A stretch of DNA of 64,000 nucleotides from Marinobacter sp. BW6 (GCF_008107725.1 NZ_VIRN01000061.1:558001-622000), one strand, 5' to 3'; positions 10,833 to 20,377 are shown, numbered from the stretch's first letter. The notes: generated by a model not told the origin, from the sequence alone. A program made the numbers and translations.

Positions 10833-11967
10833 CAAAGAAGAAGTAAAGTTTGGTGATATTTGCCGCGAGGTTAAACTGACCACCAAGGATCCTATCACTG
10901 ATGGTTACGAGCGTTATGTTGGGCTTGAGCATATGGACTCAGGGTCACTTAAGCTAAAACGTTGGGGAATTATTTCAGAAGATAAACCGAGTTTCACTCG
11001 CGTTTTCAGGAAAGGTAATATTCTATTTGGCAAGCGACGCCCTTATCTTAAAAAAGCCGCTATTGCTGATTTTGACGGTGTCTGTTCTGGAGATATTATT
11101 GTCATAGAACCTAGCCAAAAACTTTCTGTACCAGAAGTTCTTCCTTTCATTGTTCAGTCGGAGGAATTTTGGCAATGGGCCATCAAAACTTCTTCGGGGT
11201 CACTTTCTCCGAGAACAAAATTTAAGTCTCTCGCAGAATTTTCACTCAAAATATCTAACGACCAAGAAAAACTAAAGTCCGCATCGACCATCCTCAACCA
11301 TACGGTAGCTAATATAGCTCTCAAAGAAGATTTGATTCATCAGTCAGAATTACTGATGCAAGTTTTAATCATCGAAAAATTATTCAAGGGGACACCGGGA
11401 AAATACCGAAAGCTTGGAGATATAAGTAGAATTATCGATCCAAACCCAAGTCACCGCTATCCAGAATCTGTAAAAAATGGAGTTCCTTTACTCTCGACAG
11501 AAAATTTTGATGGTATAGACGGATTTTCTTTAGAAGACTGCAAAAATGTTGACGAAGGTATTTATGAAGAACAAGAAAATAGATGCCAATACTCCGAATA
11601 CGACATTGTTTTTGCGCGAAAAGGACGGATTGGTTTTTCAAGATTTTACGGAAAAGGAAAAAAGTGTTTTTCTCACACAATAGCATTGATAAAGCCAGAT
11701 CCAAAAATCGTGCTTCCGGAATATTTGCTGTGGACGCTACGCTCAACAAAAACAATCAGAAACATTGAAAACAGAATGAACAGCAATAGTGGTGTACCTA
11801 CCTTAGGACTAAAGCACCTATCAGAAGTAGAAATTCCCGTATTGCACTTTTCGGATCAAATAGAATTAGTTAAAAGTTTAAACGCTTTGAATAACATAAG
11901 GAGTCAGGCGCAATCAAGTAAAGCTTATTCGAACGATATCGTTAAGGAAATTACTAGAAGGCTATAG
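10825..11967 (+). CDS. hsdS: Type I restriction-modification specificity subunit
   Basis: The DNA-recognition subunit, 380 residues, with the usual two target-recognition domains, each followed by a helical conserved region: the first spans roughly residues 1 to 165, the second roughly 190 to 370. Repeated family features are visible in both halves, for example ILFGKRRPYLKKAA in the first and IVFARKGRIGFSRF in the second, and SGSLSPRTKFKSL beside SGVPTLGLKHL. The gene is much more AT-rich than hsdM and hsdR, as is common for these fast-changing subunits. It overlaps hsdM copy 2 by eight bases, and hsdR starts one base after its stop. The target sequence cannot be read from the protein. Confidence 0.9.
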   Translation: MCDKEEVKFGDICREVKLTTKDPITDGYERYVGLEHMDSGSLKLKRWGIISEDKPSFTRVFRKGNILFGKRRPYLKKAAIADFDGVCSGDIIVIEPSQKLSVPEVLPFIVQSEEFWQWAIKTSSGSLSPRTKFKSLAEFSLKISNDQEKLKSASTILNHTVANIALKEDLIHQSELLMQVLIIEKLFKGTPGKYRKLGDISRIIDPNPSHRYPESVKNGVPLLSTENFDGIDGFSLEDCKNVDEGIYEEQENRCQYSEYDIVFARKGRIGFSRFYGKGKKCFSHTIALIKPDPKIVLPEYLLWTLRSTKTIRNIENRMNSNSGVPTLGLKHLSEVEIPVLHFSDQIELVKSLNALNNIRSQAQSSKAYSNDIVKEITRRL

Positions 11968-11968
11968 C

Positions 11969-14900
11969 ATGTTTAACGAGCAAACTGTCACTGAAAATGG
12001 AATTATAGACCGCTTAAAAGGACTTAGCGGCGCTAAATGGAGTTACTGCCACGGTGAGAACCTGCCGAAACAAGGGCAGGATATCTTCGTGGATGAGTGG
12101 CTGAGAGACGCGCTTTGTTCGTTGAACCCAGATATCGCCAAGCGGCCGGATTATGCCGATGAGGTGATTTACAAGCTACGCGGCGTCGTACTAGAAGCTC
12201 GCCACACCGGCTTGGTAAAGGCCAACGAAAATTGCCAGGAATGGTTGATGGCCGAGAAGACCTTGCCCTTCGGCGAAAATGGCGACCACATCACCATCAA
12301 TTTGATTGATTTCGATAACATCGATAACAACCACTTTGTCGTGGCCCAGCAGGTGCACTTTATCGCCGCCACGGAAGTTTTTTTCGATATTGTGCTCTAT
12401 ATCAATGGCATTCCGTTGGTGGTGGGTGAAGTCAAAACTGCTACTCGCCCAAGCGTCACCTGGCAGGATGGCGCAGCGGACTTTATCGGTGGCAGCAAGC
12501 ATTACTGGAAAAATGCTGAACCCTTCTTCGTCCCCAACCTGCTGTGCTTCGCTTCAGAGGGTCGGACCTTCGCGTATGGTGCGATAAACGCTGGCCCCAA
12601 AGACTGGGGGCCCTGGCATACCACCGAACAGGAAGAAGAGCAGCTCACCGGCATGGCTTCAGTTCTTGGGAGTGTTGAAGGATTACTGAACCCTCAAACG
12701 CTACTTCAGATCCTCGAATCCTTCGCTCTCTTCTCAACCATCAAGACCGGCAAAAAAACGCCACCCAGGCGCATCAAGCTGCTTCCTCGTTATCCTCAAT
12801 TTGAAGCTGCCAAGCAAATCGTCGAACGCGTCAAAAGCGGTTACCCCAAAAAAGGTTTGATCTGGCACTTCCAAGGCTCTGGTAAGTCCCTACTGATGCT
12901 TTATGCGGCCCGCATGCTACGAGCTGACAATAACCTAAAAAACCCCACCATTCTTGTCGTGGTGGACCGGCGGGACCTTGATAGTCAGATCAGCGAGACC
13001 TTTGGCGGTGCAGCCGTCAAGAATCTCATCAAAGTCCACAGCTGCAAGAACCTAGGCCAGCACATTGAGCAGGATAGCCGGGGCATTCTGATTACCACCA
13101 TCTTCAAATTCCAGGATGTCGAGATCGATGAAAGCAACCCGAAAGGCCTGAATGATCGGGACAACATCATTGTGCTGGTGGACGAAGCGCATCGCACCCA
13201 GGAGGGCTCCCTAGGTGACAAGATGCGCTGGGCCCTGCCGAACGCACACTTCTACGGCCTGACAGGCACTCCTATCTCCAGCATCGAACGAAATACATTC
13301 AAGCTTTTTGGCGCAGACGAGGATCCTGGCCGATATATGAATCGGTACAGCTACAAGCAGTCCATTCGAGACAGAGCCACCGTACCGGTTAAATTCGAGC
13401 CACGCTTGGCTGAGCTACGTGTTGACCGAGCTGCCATTGATAAGGAATTCGAGCGCTTGGCTCAGGAGCACGCTTTGGATGCAGACGAGAAAACTGCTCT
13501 GTCTACGCGGGCTGGAAAACTCGCGGTCATGTTGAAAGCCCCTAAGCGTATGGAGGCTATAAGTGACGATATCGTTAGCCACTTTACCAGCCACGTGAAG
13601 CCGAAAAAGTTGAAAGGTATGGTGGTTGTTTATGATCGTGATGCCTGTGTGCAGATGTACTACTTGCTGGGGCAGAAGCTTGGTTTTAATGCAGTCGAAG
13701 TGGTCATGAACGTCGATCAAGCCCAACTCAAAGTGCAAAGTGGTGGAAAACAGGGAAAGGAGAACAAAGACTGGCGCAAATGGAAAAAAGAACTAGGGCT
13801 GCCAATTGCTCAAGAGGACTTCGAGCGCTGGCAAGAGATTGACGGTAACGATCAACTCCAAAAGGACTTGATTGAGTCTTATAAAGATCCAGCGCACCCA
13901 CTCCAGCTTCTGATTGTCACTGCAAAGCTTCTTACCGGTTTTGACGCTCCCATCTGCTACTGCATGTACTTGGACAAGCCACTTCGTGATCACACGTTGT
14001 TACAAGCAATGTGTCGCACCAACCGGCTCTATGAGGCAAACGGCGCACGTAAGGAAATGGGATTGATCATCGATTACCTTGGGGTCTTCGAAAACCTTCG
14101 CACTGCCCTTGCATACAATCCAGATGAAATTGACGGTGTTGTCGAAGGCATCGAACGGTTCAAAGAGATGCTCCCTACACAGATTCAAAAGTGCCTGGCG
14201 TTTTTTCCGGGTGTCGATAGGTCTTTGGAGGGCTTCGAAGGCATTATTGCAGCGCAAGAATGCCTACCGACAAATTCAAAACGAGATGAATTTGCTGCCG
14301 CATTTGGTGTTCTCAGTAAACTCTGGTCAGCAATCAATCCAGACCCATTCCTCACTCCCTATCGAAATGACTATAAGTGGCTTGCCCAAATCTATGAAAG
14401 CGTCCGTCCGATTGGGCAAACCGGTTCACTAGTCTGGGCTGCACTCGGGCCGGAAACGATAAAAATGATCCACGAGCACACCGATATTAACCGTATTAGA
14501 GACGATATCGATGAACTGGTAATGGATGAGCACGCAATCTTTACTCTCACTGAAAAAGAGCAAGAAAAACGTGCTCGTCGGCTCGAAATCGATTTGATGG
14601 GACGCCTTCGTGGGAGTGGAAGTCCGGAGTTCGTTGCGCTTGGTGAACGTCTGGAAAAGCTGAGGCAGCAGTATGAGGCGGGGGTTATTAAAGCCATCGA
14701 CTGGCTTAAAGGCCTACTGGATACCGCTAAAGAAACTGTTCAGTTGGAAAGGCAAACCGGTGAGCGCCCCGTTACAGAAGAAGATAACGTTCAAGCACTT
14801 ACCAAGTTATTTATGGAGACCAGGCCCGACAGAACACCAAAGGTGATCCAGGATGTTGTCGAGCAGATAGACAAAATTGTGAAAGCAACGAGATTCGATG

Positions 14901-15031
14901 GCTGGCAGGAGTCCGCTAGCGGTCCTAGAGAGATTCAGAAGGCTCTGCTGTTAACATTGGTGCAGTTCGGGCTGGGGAAGGACAAGGAGCTTTTTAACAA
15001 AGCCTATGAATACATCAAGGGCCACTACTGA
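11969..15031 (+). CDS. hsdR: Type I restriction-modification endonuclease/translocase subunit
   Basis: A 1020-residue HsdR, the ATP-driven translocase and nuclease of the complex. The N-terminal nuclease domain carries the PD-(D/E)xK signature GEVK near residue 153. The SF2 motor follows, with Walker A FQGSGKS near 300, DEAH near 404, and LTGTPI shortly after. Later helicase motifs include the LLTGFDAP stretch and QAMCRTNR. The C-terminal helical region would bind the methyltransferase core. Last gene of the four-gene operon. All motifs are intact, so the system looks active. Confidence 0.95.
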   Translation: MFNEQTVTENGIIDRLKGLSGAKWSYCHGENLPKQGQDIFVDEWLRDALCSLNPDIAKRPDYADEVIYKLRGVVLEARHTGLVKANENCQEWLMAEKTLPFGENGDHITINLIDFDNIDNNHFVVAQQVHFIAATEVFFDIVLYINGIPLVVGEVKTATRPSVTWQDGAADFIGGSKHYWKNAEPFFVPNLLCFASEGRTFAYGAINAGPKDWGPWHTTEQEEEQLTGMASVLGSVEGLLNPQTLLQILESFALFSTIKTGKKTPPRRIKLLPRYPQFEAAKQIVERVKSGYPKKGLIWHFQGSGKSLLMLYAARMLRADNNLKNPTILVVVDRRDLDSQISETFGGAAVKNLIKVHSCKNLGQHIEQDSRGILITTIFKFQDVEIDESNPKGLNDRDNIIVLVDEAHRTQEGSLGDKMRWALPNAHFYGLTGTPISSIERNTFKLFGADEDPGRYMNRYSYKQSIRDRATVPVKFEPRLAELRVDRAAIDKEFERLAQEHALDADEKTALSTRAGKLAVMLKAPKRMEAISDDIVSHFTSHVKPKKLKGMVVVYDRDACVQMYYLLGQKLGFNAVEVVMNVDQAQLKVQSGGKQGKENKDWRKWKKELGLPIAQEDFERWQEIDGNDQLQKDLIESYKDPAHPLQLLIVTAKLLTGFDAPICYCMYLDKPLRDHTLLQAMCRTNRLYEANGARKEMGLIIDYLGVFENLRTALAYNPDEIDGVVEGIERFKEMLPTQIQKCLAFFPGVDRSLEGFEGIIAAQECLPTNSKRDEFAAAFGVLSKLWSAINPDPFLTPYRNDYKWLAQIYESVRPIGQTGSLVWAALGPETIKMIHEHTDINRIRDDIDELVMDEHAIFTLTEKEQEKRARRLEIDLMGRLRGSGSPEFVALGERLEKLRQQYEAGVIKAIDWLKGLLDTAKETVQLERQTGERPVTEEDNVQALTKLFMETRPDRTPKVIQDVVEQIDKIVKATRFDGWQESASGPREIQKALLLTLVQFGLGKDKELFNKAYEYIKGHY

Positions 15032-15058
15032 CCTCGTGGTAGGTCTATTGCAAGGCGA

Positions 15059-15098
15059 ACTTCGAAAGAAAAAAATGACCTATTATTGTCTTCGAAGT
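15059..15098. repeat. Inverted repeat between convergent genes
   Basis: Perfect 8-base arms ACTTCGAA (15059-15066) and TTCGAAGT (15091-15098) are separated by 24 bases, in the gap between hsdR and the convergent gene at 15,252. No T-run follows on either side, so it is not a clear intrinsic terminator. It might form a hairpin or a protein-binding site. Confidence 0.35.
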
Positions 15099-15251
15099 CC
15101 AGTTAACGCTGGGCTCGAACGGCTTCATTGGTCTATAACCTGACTTCCTAATAGAAACACTGGCTGCATCCACATCCGGCTTATTCCTTCCCCTTATAGA
15201 TTCGCTCTACTTCCACCCGTTCATTATTGCAGCCTTTAATGTAAGCGCTAC

Positions 15252-16757
15252 CTATAAACCTCGAAGGAAAAACACGAGGATTAACAGTGCAAGGTTTGAG
15301 GAGATCCAAGCAAGAACGAATAAGTTTCGCTGCTTAGAGATAAACTGGTCTTCCGATCTCTTTGGATCGGTTTTACCCAAAATTCTCTCAATATCTTCCA
15401 TTCTAAGAATATCGGTATATCTTGCTTTAATGTCGTCGTATCTTTTCAGGAGTCTTCGCTTATCTCTATTGACCTCGACCACAGAAACGGCCAAATACAA
15501 GAAAGAGATTGCGATCAACGCAAAAGCGACGTACGAAACCTCCTCAGTCATAAGCTGAGACTCTTTCTTTTGCACTAAAACTCTCAAAAGAAATATCGAT
15601 ATGAAAAACGTAATAACAGACCAAAACGTGCTCTTAAGAGTTGAAAACATCCCTGTCACGAGGTCTTTTGACTTGTCAGACTGTGCATGCACAAAATCTA
15701 ATATCTTATTTTTTACCTCTATATACTGCTTAACGTTATCCTTAAGATAAATATCATATGCAGAAAGAACTGATAGTGCAGCACCTTCTTCTAAGTTCAA
15801 AAGGTCGTCACCTGGACAATGCAATGTAATTACATTACGCGCGAGCCCAATCTTGTCAATGAAATTTCCATCGGAATATACCCATTGATAAATAGAGTAA
15901 AGCTCTTTTTGAAAAACGGAGGCGAAAGCTTCTACTTGAACATCGGACGAGAACGTCTTATATCCCTTAAGAGTGTAGCGGAGCCGTTGCCCTTCAATCA
16001 CTGAAAAATCAGATAAAAAAACCAATAATAAAACCGATGTTAGGGTCCTAAAATGGTTATCAATGGGTTCCAGGCCCGAACCCACTATCAAACGAAAATC
16101 TTCTGGTATCAATCCGATCAGATAAGCATTTGAGAAATGCGCACACCGATTTCTGTTCTCAACTCTACTCTCTCTGATAGCATTAGAATGCTCACAAAGC
16201 CAGCTATCTGAGAGTGACTTATGGTGTTGGTACGCGGAAATGAAGAGAAAGCTACTCGTACGAAAGGCCGTGACATCGTCCCATATTAGGAATACAACCC
16301 TTTCGAAAGCCTTAAATTTATCCCACTTCTCAAGTGCTTCCTGAAGCGTCAAACCGTTCAGATACTCAAAAAACTTATCGCGAGAATAGATAGAACAGGT
16401 GTTTTCAGCATCAACAACTTGGTTCTCTTTCTCTATCCTGATTGTTAGAGAAAAATCCTCATGATTTTCTAGACGCTCCAAACCCTCTGAAACATCCTGC
16501 AATTTTCTCGATATCGATCTATCGTCGTGCGGATCAATAAAAACTGGATCTTCGACACCAACCGAGAATTTTAGAACTACCCGATCCTTGGATTTGTGTT
16601 GGTCTCGAAAAATTTTTTCCAAGTCACTAGAAGTTCCCGCTAAAAGATAATGATCTTTTAGCAAAAACTTAGCTTCGTATATGGAAAAATTTTCCTCTAT
16701 AGAAATAATTTTGTAAGATCTAGAGATGCTCTTAATACAGAAATCTATAAGGCTCAT
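15252..16757 (-). CDS. Membrane protein of unknown function, partner of the upstream NdpA/KwaB-like gene
   Basis: Not recognised. A 501-residue protein: a soluble N-terminal part of about 370 residues without a known motif, then three predicted membrane segments, at about 374-392 (FWSVITFFISIFLLRVLV), 406-426 (YVAFALIAISFLYLAVSVV) and 476-500 (LFVLAWISSNLALLILVFF), with a charged stretch between the last two. Its start overlaps the stop of the upstream gene (ATGA), so the two are co-translated. The pair is AT-rich and lies next to the type I restriction operon. A soluble sensor with a membrane-spanning partner is a common anti-phage arrangement (Kiwa has a membrane protein and a DNA-binding protein), so a defence role is plausible but unproven. 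Confidence 0.65.
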   Translation of the reverse strand: MSLIDFCIKSISRSYKIISIEENFSIYEAKFLLKDHYLLAGTSSDLEKIFRDQHKSKDRVVLKFSVGVEDPVFIDPHDDRSISRKLQDVSEGLERLENHEDFSLTIRIEKENQVVDAENTCSIYSRDKFFEYLNGLTLQEALEKWDKFKAFERVVFLIWDDVTAFRTSSFLFISAYQHHKSLSDSWLCEHSNAIRESRVENRNRCAHFSNAYLIGLIPEDFRLIVGSGLEPIDNHFRTLTSVLLLVFLSDFSVIEGQRLRYTLKGYKTFSSDVQVEAFASVFQKELYSIYQWVYSDGNFIDKIGLARNVITLHCPGDDLLNLEEGAALSVLSAYDIYLKDNVKQYIEVKNKILDFVHAQSDKSKDLVTGMFSTLKSTFWSVITFFISIFLLRVLVQKKESQLMTEEVSYVAFALIAISFLYLAVSVVEVNRDKRRLLKRYDDIKARYTDILRMEDIERILGKTDPKRSEDQFISKQRNLFVLAWISSNLALLILVFFLRGL

Positions 16758-17797
16758 TTTTCACTTTCTTCTGCTTTCTTATAGAACTCTCTGTAACCGG
16801 CCTCAGAGTATATTTTAATGTATTTACCCTTATCATCTGAACCCGTATCTATAATATCGTCAAGGTTTGGCACATCACCATTAAGCCTAAGCTCAAAATT
16901 CTCTGCCAAAACAACATTGTGCCGGATTTTTGACTTTATTCCAGAAGTATCAAGATCAAACTGCCTATCAAAATTCTTTTCTTCTGGCAGATTCTCTAGC
17001 GTCTTTACGATCTCTGGCATCGCGCCTACTAAATCTTTATTTTCAGGCTTGTAGTTGTTAAATAAATCCACAACTTCCTGAAAAACAAAACCGTCGTTAT
17101 TTGCAAAATAAGAATTAAGATCGTTTTTCAAATAATGGTAATCAGCCGGATATTTCTTTTTAATCTTTCTTTTTAGGAGATTATCGATGTTGATGTAAGA
17201 ATTTTTGGTGTTCGTGCTTGATGATTGTGTTTCTTTGCACGATAGGAAGTTTTTCCACCAATATTCAGAAATTACTGAGTTGCTATCTGAAACAATAACA
17301 TCCTCTAGCTCCTCGGTTGGGGAAAACCTTGCAAGACAGGATTTCTGAACGCGATCTTTCTTCACCGGCAGACCGGATCGAATCGCAAGTGCATTAGCAT
17401 CTACAATTTTTTCATGGTCAATTTTGATAAAGAGCAGTAAAGATCCTGACTTATGTTGTGCATGAACTTGAAGCAAGCTGCCTTTCCGAATGTCCGCAAT
17501 GCCCTCAACTTTCTTCTGGCGATCAACCTCCTCTCGAATCAACTTTTGTGCGACGACGTCCGCATGGTTGGTCCATTCATCATCTTTCCCCATTTTCAAA
17601 ATCCGAGCAGGCACCTCCTCTGTGTTAGAAGAGAACTCGAAGAAACGACCGCGCTTCAATGTTAGTATTTCGCCCACAAGATCAATGACATAACTCTCCA
17701 AATCTTTGTGATCTTTTTCCAAAGATACACTTGTCACAGTCTCGGTAGGAACATCTAAATGATGAAGCGAATACTGGTCAATACTGAGTTCTTCCAT
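16754..17797 (-). CDS. NdpA/KwaB-like protein of unknown function
   Basis: A 347-residue soluble protein. The middle part (GSLLLFIKIDHEKIVDANAL, then CLARFSPTEELEDVIVSD and YWWKNFLSC) has the pattern of the 37-kDa nucleoid-associated protein (NdpA/YejK) and DUF4868 (KwaB-like) families: a strand carrying 'IK', a loop of charged residues, then 'S.YW..FL.C'. I judge this by eye only. It is the first gene of a two-gene unit and overlaps the membrane-protein gene by four bases. The composition is AT-rich, unlike the core genome. A nucleic-acid-binding sensor in a two-part defence system would fit its surroundings; this is inference. Confidence 0.55.
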   Translation of the reverse strand: MEELSIDQYSLHHLDVPTETVTSVSLEKDHKDLESYVIDLVGEILTLKRGRFFEFSSNTEEVPARILKMGKDDEWTNHADVVAQKLIREEVDRQKKVEGIADIRKGSLLQVHAQHKSGSLLLFIKIDHEKIVDANALAIRSGLPVKKDRVQKSCLARFSPTEELEDVIVSDSNSVISEYWWKNFLSCKETQSSSTNTKNSYINIDNLLKRKIKKKYPADYHYLKNDLNSYFANNDGFVFQEVVDLFNNYKPENKDLVGAMPEIVKTLENLPEEKNFDRQFDLDTSGIKSKIRHNVVLAENFELRLNGDVPNLDDIIDTGSDDKGKYIKIYSEAGYREFYKKAEESEK

Positions 17798-18365
17798 GCC
17801 TTTCCCTGTTTTTGGATTTATGACGCAGCCAGCTAGCTACCTTCAGCAGTCTGCCATAAGAAAGGTCGATTTAGCTATTTATGCCAGAAATTCACTCCAA
17901 CGTAAGCCTCTTAACATGACGACAGAGCGTCGAGTTTGTATTTATGCAGCAGTCTGACGCACCTCAGGGTTGTGACCCAACTCCCCTGTATGAGTCCACC
18001 CAGAGTTGGAAAAATCCGGTCTCGAAGCCTTGTTCTCGCAACTGAGGTCCCGGTCTTCGAGACGGAAACCTGACTGGTTAGCGTGACAGCACGGAAGGAT
18101 GTTTCTCACGGCATCAAGTGCCACCTTGACTCATTTGTCTGCGCGGCAACAGGGGTGGGCTGTTGCCCGTGAGGTTCAAACAGGAGAATTCCACCAAGTT
18201 GTCAAACGTCTAAGATTTCGGTGGCTCGCCACTAGGCAGCAAGCCAAAAGAGGATCATCTCATATATCATCGAAAATCAAATATTATCATCAAAGCATCA
18301 ATAGCAGGTTTAGGGACAGTTGCTAGGATAACTCCTGACATTCAACCAACAGTCAGGAGAAGACA
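17798..18365. other. Gene-free region
   Basis: Only short frames without plausible ribosome-binding sites or recognisable products. It separates the AT-rich two-gene unit (reading left) from a small plus-strand gene. No transposase remnant could be recognised with confidence. Confidence 0.35.
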
Positions 18366-18500
18366 ATGTCGAAGAAAAGCAACCATCGAGCGGATATCAA
18401 AAACGGAAACAAGGGCACTCCGGGAACCAATATCACGTACGACCAGAATCAGGGTAACCGGGGTAAGCAGATCAATCCCAATCAAGCGAAAGGCAAGTAA
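18366..18500 (+). CDS. 44-residue conserved small protein
   Basis: The ATG at 18366 follows AGGAGA by five bases. The 44-residue product is basic and very hydrophilic and contains KGTPGTNITYDQ followed by GNRGKQINPNQ. Small proteins of this composition occur widely in Marinobacter, Pseudomonas and relatives as hypothetical proteins; I know no function. It is followed by a stable hairpin. Nearly all its residues are Gly, Asn, Lys, Gln, Thr or Pro, suggesting an unstructured chain. Confidence 0.65.
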   Translation: MSKKSNHRADIKNGNKGTPGTNITYDQNQGNRGKQINPNQAKGK

Positions 18501-18508
18501 ACATAGAG

Positions 18509-18530
18509 GGCGGGGGTGATGACCTCCGCC
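18509..18530 (+). terminator. Hairpin after the small gene
   Basis: An 8-bp stem (GGCGGGGG with CCTCCGCC, one G-U pair) and a six-base loop begin eight bases after the stop codon. There is no T-run behind it, so it may act as a weak terminator or an RNA-stabilising structure. Confidence 0.35.
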
Positions 18531-18834
18531 TTCCCACGACATAATTCTTATCAACTCCAGATTAGAACTGCTGCCATGGGCAGGAAAGCGAGACCAAGTC
18601 TCTCCCTGGCGTCACACCACTGGGCAGGTGTCGCGTTTGCCAGGCATCCTTGCCGGCGCTGAGCCCCGATCTTCCTGATCACAGAACTCTCTCACATTAT
18701 CTGCGTTCCAGGTGAAGGCCGTAAGCAGATATGGCTGTAAAGCGATTGCGACATCTCTTACGCGGAGACACAGCTGGCCATGGCATGTAGCATGCGGTCG
18801 ATTTTCAGGATTCCGTGTATCTAAGGAGTTTTAC
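18531..18834. other. Gene-free region upstream of the HNH nuclease
   Basis: The frame of the nuclease gene stays open here from 18,712, but the true start with a ribosome-binding site lies at 18,835. No other gene or clear promoter is seen. Confidence 0.35.
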
Positions 18835-19557
18835 GTGAGGTATTTCCAGTATTCTTTACTGGCTCTCACCCTGGCTTTTGGGTTATGTGCAGGGGCCTCA
18901 GAGACCGTAAAGAAAACGTCAGCCGGCATCTGCCACCCCCCCGCAAGCTCTTACTACGATCGAACGACGAACTTTCGCGCATTCCAATCCATTGAGGCAT
19001 GCTTAGCCAGTGATGGCCGCTTACCTGAGAGCTTGGTCCTTTCAGACTCATCTCAGTCTCCAATAAATGACGTTGAAACCTACGACCGGTCAGCTTTTGG
19101 ACATGGCTGGAAAGATGCTGATGGGGACTGTCAGGACAGTAGAGCTGAAGCTTTAGTCGCCACTTCAAGCACAACTGTGCGTTTTGCCACAGATAAAGCC
19201 TGTCGAGTAATCGCAGGCCGCTGGGTGAGTCCTTTTACAGGGAAAACTATACAGAACAGTAACGAGATCGACATTGATCACGTTGTGCCACTGAGATGGG
19301 CTTGGGAGCATGGAGCTAAAGGTTGGGCAAAGGCCAAAAGAGAAAGATTTGCAAACGACCTGATCAACCTCTGGCCCGTCGAACTAGGACTAAATCGAAG
19401 CAAAGGTGCTCAGCCCCCGAGTGATTGGTTACCCCCATCTAGCCAATGCGGGTATGTCGCAAGATTTACGCGCATCGTTAAAAAGTATGGTCTGGAGCCA
19501 TCGCAATCCGAAACCAAATGGTTACTAACATTTCTGGATCAATGTCGTCGTAGGTGA
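18835..19557 (+). CDS. Secreted HNH endonuclease family protein (DUF1524-like)
   Basis: A 240-residue protein starting at the GTG at 18835, preceded by AAGGAG at 18823-18828. This start gives a clean signal peptide (YFQYSLLALTLAFGLCAGAS, cleavage near residue 20), so the enzyme is probably exported. The C-terminal half holds the HNH-like core EIDIDHVVPLRWAWEHGA, then NDLINLWPVELGLNRSKG, with the metal-binding His and the Asn/Lys residues typical of the DUF1524/GmrSD C-terminal nuclease group. Related secreted nucleases degrade extracellular DNA. It is a single gene; the HTH gene follows after 150 bases. The family is clear; its role in the island (nutrition, competition or defence) is open. 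Confidence 0.8.
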   Translation: MRYFQYSLLALTLAFGLCAGASETVKKTSAGICHPPASSYYDRTTNFRAFQSIEACLASDGRLPESLVLSDSSQSPINDVETYDRSAFGHGWKDADGDCQDSRAEALVATSSTTVRFATDKACRVIAGRWVSPFTGKTIQNSNEIDIDHVVPLRWAWEHGAKGWAKAKRERFANDLINLWPVELGLNRSKGAQPPSDWLPPSSQCGYVARFTRIVKKYGLEPSQSETKWLLTFLDQCRRR

Positions 19558-19708
19558 CCACCTCCCAGTTTTAATACACTGGCGATAATTAAAAGCGGAA
19601 CCCGAAGCAGCTGTAGAGAAAAATAACCGAGAGTGATCGGGCAGTAGCAACACAGGCAATTCTCATGAAGATCACAGTAGGCTGCGGTCACGTGTACAGG
19701 TAGGAGTT

Positions 19709-20377
19709 ATGGAAACAAAGAAAAGTGGAAAGAATGCCAAGAAAAAGGGATTCAAACTAACCCGGCAGCTAATACGCATGGCAATCAATGACGGCTGGAC
19801 CCAAAAGGATATCGCTGATCGCTGTCGAACCCACCAATCAATTGTCAGCGCCTGGTATAAGGGTCAAAAGCTGGCCACCGAACAACAAGTTAGGCCTTTG
19901 CTGGAAATCTACGGACACAAAATCCGACGTAATTCATTCCGGGTATATTGGAATATCGATCCCGAAACCCGAGAAAAAAAGTACTATCGAGTTGAGGGCA
20001 AAGTCATCTTAGCTGAGGCCTTCCATGACGCCAGGAGAGAGTCATCCGGCAAACTGACGAAAAAAATCCCGATCCACAAACTCGTCGTGCATCATCAAGG
20101 TAACAATCGATTCCGCGTCGTACTGCAAAGCCGTCTCTACTTTCAGCACAGCTCACAAGAGCTGGAGTCCAACGTTTCTGACGCGATCTGGGGATCTCAG
20201 ATTCATCCGGACCTCCTATCAACTGATGACCTTGTTAAGTTTATTGATCAGTATGCGGCGGAAACATTGCGGGACTTTCCCAGCGATGCGAACACTCTTC
20301 CGTTCTTGATCCGGCAATCCCTCTTGCAGCATGGGTTCGAGGTCTCTGGAGTTGAGGATTATCCTGCGTCTTGGTAG
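19709..20377 (+). CDS. HTH-domain protein of unknown function
   Basis: A 222-residue protein. Residues about 12 to 60 form a helix-turn-helix of the Cro/XRE kind (LIRMAINDGWTQKDIADRC, then HQSIVSAWYKG), followed by a mixed domain I do not recognise. TAGGAG lies only two to three bases before the ATG, a close but usable spacing. It stands alone behind the HNH nuclease gene. A possible regulator of island genes, by inference from the HTH only. Confidence 0.65.
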   Translation: METKKSGKNAKKKGFKLTRQLIRMAINDGWTQKDIADRCRTHQSIVSAWYKGQKLATEQQVRPLLEIYGHKIRRNSFRVYWNIDPETREKKYYRVEGKVILAEAFHDARRESSGKLTKKIPIHKLVVHHQGNNRFRVVLQSRLYFQHSSQELESNVSDAIWGSQIHPDLLSTDDLVKFIDQYAAETLRDFPSDANTLPFLIRQSLLQHGFEVSGVEDYPASW

